NCBI RefSeq assembly: GCF_009766005.1 | Contig: NZ_LMUK01000046.1 | Coordinates: 628,073 to 681,405, forward strand | DNA from: Bradyrhizobium sp. S69 | GTDB taxonomy: Bacteria > Pseudomonadota > Alphaproteobacteria > Rhizobiales > Xanthobacteraceae | DNA length: 53,333 nucleotides | Direction of reading: 5' to 3' | Shown here: one piece after another, positions 33,095 to 39,753 of the stretch | Layout of the letters: each line of letters opens with the position of its first letter | Position numbering within the stretch: position 1 is the stretch's first letter | Notes under the pieces: generated by a model | Seen by the model: the letters and a program-made list of their open reading frames with translations, nothing else | The model's database searches: none | What the model was told of the DNA's origin: nothing | Position numbers and translations under genes: made by a program

Positions 33095-33835
33095 CTAGAA
33101 CGGCTCCTTGAACGGCCGGAGGTCGAGTTCGTGCGTCCATGCGGACGAATGCTGCCGATGCAGATGCCAATAGGCGTCAGCGATCGCATCGATGTTGAGT
33201 AACCCGTCCGCGCCGCGCTCGATCCTGCGCTGCGGCGCCGCGGTATTGAGCTTGTCGCCATCGATACCGCCATCGATCACGATGTGAGCGACATGAACGC
33301 CCAGCGGTCCGAATTCCCGCGCCATCGATTGCGCGAGGGAGCGTAGACCTGCCTTGGCGGACGCGAACGCGGTAAACGGTGGCCGGCCTCGCAGGCTTGC
33401 GGTCGCACCGGTGAAAATGATCGTGCCCTTGCCCCGCGGCGCCAACCGCCGGGCGGCTTCCCGTCCCACCAAAAACCCGCCAAGCGTCGCGACGCGCCAG
33501 GTCTGTTCGAAGAACTCCACCGGCATGGTCCGAAAATCATGCGGGGCGTTGTTGCCCGCATTGAACACCGCCAGGTCGAGGCGCCCGGCCCCATTGGCTT
33601 CGGCGCGATCGAACAACGCAGCGACGTCCGATTCGACCGTGACATCGGCCTTGAATGGCTCCGCGCTGCCGCCTTCGGAGACGATGGTACGAACCGTCTG
33701 CGCGAGCTTTGCCTCGGTGCGCCCGGACACCAGCACATGATAGCCCTCACGGGCAAAACGGCGCGCCAGCGCCGCACCAAGACCTTGTTCCGAGCCGACC
33801 CCCGCGACAATAGCGGTAGCTTGACGTGCTGCCAT
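33095..33835 (-). CDS. Atypical SDR family protein (catalytic Tyr replaced by Phe)
   Basis: Short-chain dehydrogenase fold, 246 residues from the ATG at 33835, which has AGGG eight bases upstream; a GTG at 33844 is an alternative. The cofactor loop is GVGSEQGLGAALARRF, NAGNNAPHD takes the NNAG place, and the active site reads TGATASLRGRPPFTAFASAKAGL: the Tyr of YxxxK is Phe. Hydride transfer in the classical manner is therefore doubtful. The DGGIDGDKLN end also departs from the usual. It is the promoter-proximal gene with the CmcJ-like oxygenase gene downstream. Confidence 0.85.
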   Translation of the reverse strand: MAARQATAIVAGVGSEQGLGAALARRFAREGYHVLVSGRTEAKLAQTVRTIVSEGGSAEPFKADVTVESDVAALFDRAEANGAGRLDLAVFNAGNNAPHDFRTMPVEFFEQTWRVATLGGFLVGREAARRLAPRGKGTIIFTGATASLRGRPPFTAFASAKAGLRSLAQSMAREFGPLGVHVAHIVIDGGIDGDKLNTAAPQRRIERGADGLLNIDAIADAYWHLHRQHSSAWTHELDLRPFKEPF

Positions 33836-34080
33836 TCCGGACACCCTGCTCGCCGAAATTCATTCGCCGGCAAGCTTGATCTCTCAAGTTGGATGGCCTC
33901 GTCGATGTGGCCAATGGGGCGTCGAAAATAAGATCGCTTGTATGCAAAACGCCAGCAATTGAGAAAAATCCTTCCAATCCGCTTGCCAACGGCGTGACGT
34001 TCTCATCGCGTCAGTTGGATCATCCGGAGGTGAGCGACGCGCATAACGACGTCGTGTCCGCAATTGCCGAGGAGTTGAGG

Positions 34081-34139
34081 GATGTCGCGTGGGTGACGCG
34101 ATGGAGGTTTCGACTTTCAACACGCACCCACGCGACGTC
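34081..34139. repeat. 15-bp inverted repeat, isolated hairpin
   Basis: GATGTCGCGTGGGTG at 34081-34095 and CACCCACGCGACGTC at 34125-34139 pair with one G-T type mismatch across a 29-base loop. There is no following T-run. I see no other copy in the window. It could be a structured RNA end, a protein-binding site or a remnant of a mobile repeat. Confidence 0.6.
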
Positions 34140-34414
34140 AGATCAGTTCCGGGACGCCGGCTGGCGTGCTGGTTCGCCGGCCGGGCAACCCAGAACTTGT
34201 CCTCCCTCCAGGAGGAAGTTCAGCGACCAGAGCTTCCGTGATTGCGGTGTCGCAGGCATCGTTAGTCTTGCGATGAGCGAGCGCCGCGACCCGTTCACGG
34301 ATGGTCACCCGAAAAAACTAAGACGCAGAACTTTTCGTGTCCATGTCAAATTGCGCGCCGCCGATAGACGATTGCTGTCACACGACGGCATCTTTCGAGA
34401 GACTTCGACCTGAT

Positions 34415-34576
34415 CCTTCTCCCCTCTCCCCTTGTGGGCGCGAGACGAGCGAAGCTCGCTCTTGGGTGGCTCGCATCGAAGATGTGGGGCGGGTGAGGGT
34501 TGCGGCCTCTCGTTGTGTTGCGACCCCTCATCCGCCTTCGCTTCGCGAAGGTACCTTCTCCCACAAGGGGAGAAGG
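34415..34576. repeat. Dispersed palindromic repeat, family 2, copy 2
   Basis: Outer arms CCTTCTCCCCTCTCCCCTTG and CTTCTCCCACAAGGGGAGAA are near inverse complements. Inner hairpins GAGCGAAGCTCGCTC and CCTTCGCTTCGCGAAGG lie between. The arrangement parallels the element at 18361-18558. Confidence 0.72.
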
Positions 34577-34929
34577 AAAAAAGGATGCATCGCATCAGCA
34601 AATAAAACTTGACAGCATTTCACTGATTTGCCCGTCGTGCCAATGTGTCGCAGTCGACCACTGTTGATCTCGAAGGCAAATCACCTTCACTTCTATCGCC
34701 ATCCCGTGCCCACCAAGAGGGGCGTATCGCGATCGTCACGGACGTTGGGCGCGGGGAGCGATGGACGCGAAAGCTGCGACTGACGAGCGTGGCGCAAGCG
34801 GACGGCAAAGTCGTGTGGTCCTGACGCCCCAGTGGTTGGTGTCAAGTTCTTGAGAGGCTCACGCTTCTTGGGGATGACGGTGACAAACAAGCCAGGTCTC
34901 GCCGGGGAGAGCACGATATAAGCTGTAAA

Positions 34930-35090
34930 ACCATTGCGCGGGGAAGGCCGGAGTGTTTCCGCTGAACCTGTATGCTCGTGTGCGTTTTTGTTTGCTACTT
35001 TGGCACACGAGACCGCGGGTGCAGCGCGCACCCGGTCTTCCCTGCGCCCTCTTCTTCTGAGGGTCGCCTGCGCCCTCTTCTTTTTTGGGG
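34930..35090. repeat. Probable dispersed noncoding element with hairpin and direct repeat
   Basis: It includes a GC hairpin CGGGTGC/GCACCCG (35016-35034) and an exact 16-base direct repeat CCTGCGCCCTCTTCTT at 35041-35056 and 35067-35082 (period 26). I recognise this stretch as resembling a frequent Bradyrhizobium intergenic sequence, from memory; no second copy lies in the window. The limits are approximate. Confidence 0.5.
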
Positions 35091-35154
35091 GCAAACGAAT
35101 TTTGCAAAACTCGGGCGAATGCCGTCACGAGAACGCGGAGTTATGTTCGTGACC

Positions 35155-35263
35155 GTAGCCCGGATGAGCTCTTGCGATATCCGGGTCTTCGCCGCGTTCC
35201 CGCATATCGCGGAGCCTGTCATCGGGCGCGCATTCGCGCGACCCGTTGGCTCATGCGGGCTAC
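35155..35263. repeat. Palindrome-ended intergenic repeat (GTAGCCCGG type)
   Basis: GTAGCCCGGATGAGC at the left and GCTCATGCGGGCTAC at the right are inverse complements but for one extra or changed base. Inner pairs CGATATCCGGG and CCCGCATATCG are also partly complementary. Elements with these ends are widespread in proteobacterial intergenic DNA. This one follows the end of the VOC gene and may form a terminator-like structure. Confidence 0.65.
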
Positions 35264-35300
35264 AGGCTGTTTGAAATTTTGAATCAGCTACGAAAAGGCC

Positions 35301-36050
35301 CTAGCCCACGATGCTGAGATCGGCGCCGTGCAGGCATTTCGGGTCGAATGCGCCCGGCGTCGAACCGCGCAGATCGAGCGACAACACGCCCTCACCGCGC
35401 GCCGCGAGATGGCGGCGGGCGACGTCGTTATCCGGTCCGATCAGTTCGAACACGGTCCCCTTGAGGTCTATCCGAGGAATTCCATTGAAGACGCTGACGG
35501 CTTCGGGACCCGCCAATGCCTTAAAACGCGCGATGCTCACGGCGAGGTCCGCGACCACAATCCGCACGGTCGAAATTCCCGTGATCCCGTTGGCGTGCCG
35601 GCGAATAGCTCCCTCGGGAACACGCAATTCGCGCGGCGTGACATCGCCGCACCAGAACGGCAGGTCGGTTGTCGCGGGGCGCACGATTTGCCAGTCGAGC
35701 CGCACGCCATCCAGCCGCAGCCGGCCGCCCGGCATCGGTCCCTCGACGTCCAGGCCACGGGCCCGCGCGGCCTCGACATCACGTTCGGTATTTTCCGGCA
35801 ACACCGCGAAATCCACGATGCCCTCGCCGGCGGCCGTCAGAACCTGCCACCATCGATTGTCCGGCGCGGCTTGCCGATAGGCGATGATCTCGAAATAGGC
35901 GCCATCCGCCAACACCACGAGCGCATTGTGCGACACCCCGCCATGATGCACGCCGCCGGGATAGACCGTGAACCCGAGCGATTGATAGTCGGCGACGGCG
36001 CGGTCGAGATCGCCGACGGCGATCACGACATGATCAAGGGCGAAAGCCAT
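35301..36050 (-). CDS. VOC (glyoxalase/dioxygenase fold) protein
   Basis: Protein of 249 residues from the ATG at 36050, chosen because AGGA lies 10 bases upstream of it and only one base before the earlier ATG at 36059. It starts ALDHVVIAVGDLDRAVADYQ, the vicinal-oxygen-chelate beta-alpha-beta-beta-beta opening with the first metal His, and has FEIIAYRQ as the strand end of that module. A second module begins ISTVRIVVADLAVSIARFKA and ends GTVFELIGPDN. The length and layout fit the Glyoxalase_3-like group. Members isomerise, cleave or bind ring or keto compounds. It is the last gene of the minus-strand unit DUF2848, MarR, VOC in the enamidase cluster; its reaction is unknown. Confidence 0.82.
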   Translation of the reverse strand: MAFALDHVVIAVGDLDRAVADYQSLGFTVYPGGVHHGGVSHNALVVLADGAYFEIIAYRQAAPDNRWWQVLTAAGEGIVDFAVLPENTERDVEAARARGLDVEGPMPGGRLRLDGVRLDWQIVRPATTDLPFWCGDVTPRELRVPEGAIRRHANGITGISTVRIVVADLAVSIARFKALAGPEAVSVFNGIPRIDLKGTVFELIGPDNDVARRHLAARGEGVLSLDLRGSTPGAFDPKCLHGADLSIVG

Positions 36051-36116
36051 GTTTTGCATTCCTGATGGCGAGGAGCCGTTCGATAGACTGGCCGTGCCTC
36101 TGTGTCTACTCCACCT

Positions 36117-36722
36117 TCAGGCGACCTTGCTGTCATCCTTGATCGAGGATTTGTAACGCTGCAGGGCAACCGCCTCGTCTCCGGACACGATCAAATCCTC
36201 CAACACCTTCGACAGGAACCGAAAGTCATCCTTGCTCAGCAAACCAAATTCAACGTCGTTGATCTCGCGCTGGTACGGCGCCAGCTTGCGCAGCAGCGAT
36301 TTTCCCTTTTCCGTCGTCAACAGGGAAATACGCCTCCGGTCGACACTGTCCTGAGTCTTTTCGACCAGGCCGAGCGCCTGCAATTTGCTGGTGACGGTGG
36401 TGATGAATGCGCCGCTCATGTGCAGATGGTCGGCAACCGTCTTGACGTTCACGTCACCATCGAGCGCGAGATGACCGATCGAAATCAGGGTCGTGTACTC
36501 GATTCCCGCCAGCCCGATCTGGCGGGCGTGGCCATCGCGGATGGCTTCGTGCCTCGCCATGAAGGCGAAGATATTATGCACGAGCCGGCGGAAATCGCGA
36601 TCGGTGCCGTCATTGAGCAGTTCGGGTCGGGTCACGGTCGGCGGCAATGCCCCCTTCGACTTCGCGGCATCGCCGCGGCGGGGAAGCTGGTTACGTCCCG
36701 ATTTTGGTTTCTCACGCGCCAA
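36117..36722 (-). CDS. MarR family transcriptional regulator of the enamidase cluster
   Basis: Winged-helix regulator of 201 residues. After a basic N-terminal arm come the MarR blocks GLAGIEYTTLISIGHLAL, VNVKTVADHLHMSGAFITTV and TSKLQALGLVEKTQDSVDRR with the wing D-x-R-R. Helices for dimerisation follow (LRKLAPYQREINDVEFGLL). It lies 36 bases after the DUF2848 gene in the same direction. Its natural targets are the DUF2848/flavin reductase divergent promoter and perhaps the AA_synth/ABC divergent promoter, both of which carry a related TATAC-type palindrome. Confidence 0.88.
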   Translation of the reverse strand: MAREKPKSGRNQLPRRGDAAKSKGALPPTVTRPELLNDGTDRDFRRLVHNIFAFMARHEAIRDGHARQIGLAGIEYTTLISIGHLALDGDVNVKTVADHLHMSGAFITTVTSKLQALGLVEKTQDSVDRRRISLLTTEKGKSLLRKLAPYQREINDVEFGLLSKDDFRFLSKVLEDLIVSGDEAVALQRYKSSIKDDSKVA

Positions 36723-36758
36723 AATGCTTCTCCAGGATTGAGGTGGCCCATCGAGAGA

Positions 36759-37433
36759 TCAACTGATGACAGGCAATGCGTCGATGTCATAAGCGTGCCG
36801 CAACATGCGCCCCAGCACGGGATCTTCGAGCTCCAGTTCAAAGCGGCTCGCAGGCCGGATTCCACCGATCGCGGCGAGCGTTCCACAATACATCACGCTA
36901 TCAGTCTTCAGGCTGGAGCCATAACGCGCGATCAGGTCGGCGGGCGGGCGCATCCCCGACAGCGTGCCATCCTGATAGGCCACACGCTTGCCATCGATCG
37001 TTGCGAACGATCTGAGCTGGAGACGATCCCAATGGCCGGCAATATCTTCCAGCGCCCAGAGATCGCTGCCGATCGGCTTGGCACAAAGCTGCTTCGAAAG
37101 CGCGATCCCCTGCGTCTCGGCCTTGCGGTCGGTGTGGTCCGAGCCGACGGCCAGGCACAGGCGATCGCCGAGCGCCACGATGACCGGTTCGACCTCGCCC
37201 GACGTATCCGGCCCGAGAACTTCGACCACCGGCGCCTGGGTAAGATTGAGCAGGCTGTTGCGATAGAACACCGGAACGGACGACGGACGCGGCACGCCGA
37301 TCGCGGCCAATTCCTCGATATGATGGCGCAGCGCCGCCTCGTCGCGGCCAGTCCAGCCGGCGACGACCAGTGCCGACGGCTGCAACGAGACCGGCTGTAC
37401 CGCTTGCCGGGTATGAAGATCGAAATTCAGCAT
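36759..37433 (-). CDS. DUF2848 family protein (fumarylacetoacetase-like fold likely)
   Basis: Protein of 224 residues that matches what I remember of DUF2848: ALVVAGWTGRDEAALRHHIEEL, GVPRPSSVPVFYRNS, LLTQAP-type NLTQAPVVEVLG, AVGSDHTDRKAETQGIALSK, YQDGTLSGMRPPADLI and the ending ELEDPVLGRMLRHAYDIDAL. The family has no established reaction; the overall pattern recalls FAH-superfamily hydrolases that cleave C-C bonds of ring-opened acyl products. Its place next to the flavin reductase and across from the HpaB/enamidase unit suggests a hydrolytic or hydration step. It is divergent from the flavin reductase gene, sharing an 84-base promoter region. Confidence 0.82.
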   Translation of the reverse strand: MLNFDLHTRQAVQPVSLQPSALVVAGWTGRDEAALRHHIEELAAIGVPRPSSVPVFYRNSLLNLTQAPVVEVLGPDTSGEVEPVIVALGDRLCLAVGSDHTDRKAETQGIALSKQLCAKPIGSDLWALEDIAGHWDRLQLRSFATIDGKRVAYQDGTLSGMRPPADLIARYGSSLKTDSVMYCGTLAAIGGIRPASRFELELEDPVLGRMLRHAYDIDALPVIS

Positions 37434-37480
37434 AAGACCTGACGTCCCTTTCGCAAAAAAGACTTTGAAAACTAGCTAAG

Positions 37481-37492
37481 TTATACCGTATA
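37481..37492. promoter_or_regulatory. Candidate MarR operator between DUF2848 and flavin reductase genes
   Basis: TATACCGTATA (37482-37492) is a perfect inverted repeat around one base. Including the leading T, the 12-mer matches TTACATAGTATA at 41910-41921 at 9 positions. The divergent location and the nearby MarR gene make it the obvious regulator site; not proven. Confidence 0.5.
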
Positions 37493-37517
37493 TTCGATTG
37501 CCACAGCGGAGACCAGT

Positions 37518-38045
37518 ATGAATTCCCGCGAATTTCGCCATGCTCTCGGGCAATTTCCGACCGGCGTTGTCATAGCGACCGCGCGCAGCGCGGGCCGGCT
37601 GATGGGGATGACCCTGAGTTCGTTCAACTCGGTGTCGCTCGAGCTTCCTTTGGTCCTGTTCAGCGTGCTGCGTCAAGCCCGCGGCTTTGCCGAATGGCAG
37701 GCGGTCGACCGCTACGCCATCAATGTGCTCACCGAAGACCAGGAAAAGCTGTCGAACCAATTCGCCGGCGCCGGCGGCGACAAATGGGACGGCATTGCCC
37801 CGGGGAACGGCGATAGCGGCGTGCCCACGCTGCCGAACGCCGCCGTCGTGTTCGAATGCCAGGCGCATGCGCAGTTCGACGGTGGCGACCACGTCATCTT
37901 CGTCGGACGCGTGACTGCGATGCACCAGCATGCCTTCAATCGCGGCCGGCCACTGGTATTTTTCGCCGGGCGCTACCGCCAACTCGCCGACCCCGCCGGC
38001 GCGCATTCGCCGCCACCCGAAGCCATGCTTCTGCACGGCTGGTGA
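37518..38045 (+). CDS. Flavin reductase (HpaC-like small component)
   Basis: NAD(P)H:flavin oxidoreductase of 175 residues that supplies free reduced flavin to a partner monooxygenase. The N-terminus FRHALGQFPTGVVIATA, GMTLSSFNSVSLELPLVLFS and YAINVLTEDQEKLSNQFAG are the typical HpaC/FMN-binding split-barrel blocks, and DHVIFVGRVTAM is the dimer-side strand. The HpaB-type oxygenase at 39754 is the expected partner. The gene is divergent from the DUF2848 gene and followed 56 bases on by a cupin gene. GGAGAC before the ATG gives a good start. Confidence 0.9.
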   Translation: MNSREFRHALGQFPTGVVIATARSAGRLMGMTLSSFNSVSLELPLVLFSVLRQARGFAEWQAVDRYAINVLTEDQEKLSNQFAGAGGDKWDGIAPGNGDSGVPTLPNAAVVFECQAHAQFDGGDHVIFVGRVTAMHQHAFNRGRPLVFFAGRYRQLADPAGAHSPPPEAMLLHGW

Positions 38046-38101
38046 CCTCCAGGATACGCAACCCAAGCCGCACGATTAGATAGCAAAAGGACAATAAGCC
38101 G

Positions 38102-38482
38102 ATGGGCGTCAACAAGGAACACAAGGAATTTCACGCGGTCGATTTCGCGTCCGGTTGGGAAACTCCGGCCGGATACCCCGCCGGCATCCAGCAAAAAATC
38201 CTTTCCGGCGCGCTCGACGAAACCAACAGACGCGGCTCGCGATCGCGGCTGCTTCGTTTTGCGCCGGGCGTCTACACCACCAGGCCTTTCGTGCATGAAT
38301 ACTGGGAAGAAGTTTATCTGGTCGAGGGAGACCTTACGGTCGGCAACGACGAGAACGGCGAAGGCGGCACGGCATTTGCGCCGAACACTTATGCCTCGCG
38401 TCCGCCGGGGGCCTATCACGGACCCTTCAAGTCCAATAAGGGCTGCCTGCTGTTCGAGATCCACTATTTCGACCCGGTCTGA
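38102..38482 (+). CDS. Cupin domain protein
   Basis: Small beta-barrel protein of 126 residues. RLLRFAPGVYTTRPFVHEYWEEVYLVEGDL is the cupin motif 1 region, with His and Glu metal-ligand candidates (H in FVHEYWEE), and SRPPGAYHGPFKSNKGCLLFEI is motif 2 with the second His. The metal and reaction are unknown; cupins in catabolic clusters may be dioxygenases, isomerases or stabilising proteins. It is co-directional with the flavin reductase and convergent with the enamidase-like gene, separated by a tandem repeat. Confidence 0.85.
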   Translation: MGVNKEHKEFHAVDFASGWETPAGYPAGIQQKILSGALDETNRRGSRSRLLRFAPGVYTTRPFVHEYWEEVYLVEGDLTVGNDENGEGGTAFAPNTYASRPPGAYHGPFKSNKGCLLFEIHYFDPV

Positions 38483-38490
38483 CACAAGCC

Positions 38491-38549
38491 TCTTGGCAGG
38501 CTCGTCTCGGTCAGGCTCGTCTTGGTCGGGCGAGTCTTCGTCAGGCTCA
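38491..38549. repeat. Four degenerate 15-bp tandem repeats at the end of the enamidase-like gene
   Basis: Units TCTTGGCAGGCTCG, TCTCGGTCAGGCTCG, TCTTGGTCGGGCGAG and TCTTCGTCAGGCTCA follow each other. The last unit contains the enamidase-like stop codon (TCA on this strand). The block fills almost the entire gap between convergent genes, so it may have grown by slippage. Confidence 0.75.
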
Positions 38550-39743
38550 ATGTGATGCGGCGGCGAAGTCCTGCATCACATTCGATCTGGCGACCCTTGC
38601 CTTGCGGGTGGTGGCCGGAGTGTTGCGGCTGCGGCCGACGAAGCGCGGAATGCCCGCGCTCACGACCGCACCGATCGCGGCAATGTCGCCATGCTTGATG
38701 GCCGCGAGCGCGGTTGCCTGCGTACCGCCGTCCGGCGCGTCGAGCAGCACGATATCGGCGGCACATCCCGGCTTCAGGAAGCCGCTGTCGAGCCGATACA
38801 CTCTGGCGTTGTTGCCGGAGGCGGCGCAAATCGCCTGCTCGGCGCTCATCTCGGTCAGGCTGGCCAGATGCGCCATCGTGTAGAGTATTCCAAGCGGCAT
38901 GATACCGCTGCCGGTCGGCGTGTCCGTTGCGATAATGAAACGGTCGAAGGCATCGAGTTGCATGGCGAGCCGGCCGCAGAGCAAGGTAGTGCGCAGATTG
39001 CCGGCGGTACACACCTGCAGCGCCATCACACTTTCCTTGATGACCCGCTCAAAATCCCGGTCCGGCATCGCCGTCGGGCCGCCATTGATGTGGAACGACA
39101 CGTCCGGATGCATCTGGAGCAGATGATCGCCAGTGATAGCGCCAGAGCCGGGAATCGAAGAGCCGCCGGTGTGGCAGGTCGTGATAAGGCCAGCCGCCTT
39201 CGCGTCCGCGACCATCGGCACATAATCGTAAGCGGTCTGGACCGCACCGAAGCCGGCTTTCGCCAGGCCGACGCCGAGGCTGGCCAGTTCGACGAAATCC
39301 TCTCTCTGCAAGCCGGGCTCCAGAATCACCGAGCCTGCGATCACCCGCATGCCGCCGGGACGGTAATCCGCAAAGCATCGTTGCGCCGCCACCGCGAGCG
39401 CCTTCACGCCCTCGACGTCGCGCGGACGGCCGGGAACATGAACTTCGGACGCCGATATCGAGGTCGTTACCCCGCCATGCAGGTAGCTCTCGAGATAGCC
39501 GACCGTACGCTGGCGCGGCGTATAATCGCCGAAGGTGACGTGAACGTGCGAATCGATCAGTCCGGGGATCGCCGTCATCCCGCCGGCGTCGATCACGACA
39601 TCTGCGCTCTCGACAGCGGCTGGCGATGCAGTCCCGACACTGACAATCTTGCCGTCGTCCGCAATGATCGTATCGCCGGCGACGAACGGCGCGCGCCAGT
39701 CGCCGAAAATGATTTCGCCGAGATTGACGATTGCCACCCTCAT
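38547..39743 (-). CDS. Enamidase-like amidohydrolase
   Basis: Metal-dependent amidohydrolase of 398 residues. The metal motif is IPGLIDSHVHVTFGDYTPRQ, with H66 and H68. Later blocks are LHGGVTTSISASEVHVPGRP, CHTGGSSIPGSGAITGDHLL, VSFHINGGPTAMP and IIATDTPTGSGIMPLGIL. These match, segment by segment, what I recall of enamidase from Eubacterium barkeri, which hydrolyses a cyclic enamide in anaerobic nicotinate breakdown to 2-formylglutarate. It lies 10 bases after the HpaB-type gene in the same transcript. Here a hydroxylated N-heterocycle or lactam is the likely substrate. Imidazolonepropionase or dihydro-orotase-type amidohydrolases are less similar. The reaction is inferred. Confidence 0.87.
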   Translation of the reverse strand: MRVAIVNLGEIIFGDWRAPFVAGDTIIADDGKIVSVGTASPAAVESADVVIDAGGMTAIPGLIDSHVHVTFGDYTPRQRTVGYLESYLHGGVTTSISASEVHVPGRPRDVEGVKALAVAAQRCFADYRPGGMRVIAGSVILEPGLQREDFVELASLGVGLAKAGFGAVQTAYDYVPMVADAKAAGLITTCHTGGSSIPGSGAITGDHLLQMHPDVSFHINGGPTAMPDRDFERVIKESVMALQVCTAGNLRTTLLCGRLAMQLDAFDRFIIATDTPTGSGIMPLGILYTMAHLASLTEMSAEQAICAASGNNARVYRLDSGFLKPGCAADIVLLDAPDGGTQATALAAIKHGDIAAIGAVVSAGIPRFVGRSRNTPATTRKARVARSNVMQDFAAASH

Positions 39744-39753
39744 GCTCGCCCCC

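Larger units (their letters stand above)
33836..35300. other. Gene-poor 1.4-kb intergenic region rich in hairpins
   Basis: No convincing protein gene. An open frame at 33889-34413 on the plus strand has no recognisable domain and crosses both an inverted repeat and the start of a repeat, so I do not call it. The region holds four structural elements listed separately (34081, 34415, 34930 and 35155). It separates the SDR/CmcJ unit from the enamidase cluster and may mark an old insertion boundary. Confidence 0.6.

Noticed and set aside
33889..34413. 174-codon open frame in the gene-poor region
   Set aside because: It crosses an inverted repeat and nearly reaches a dispersed repeat, has no domain and lacks a ribosome-binding site.
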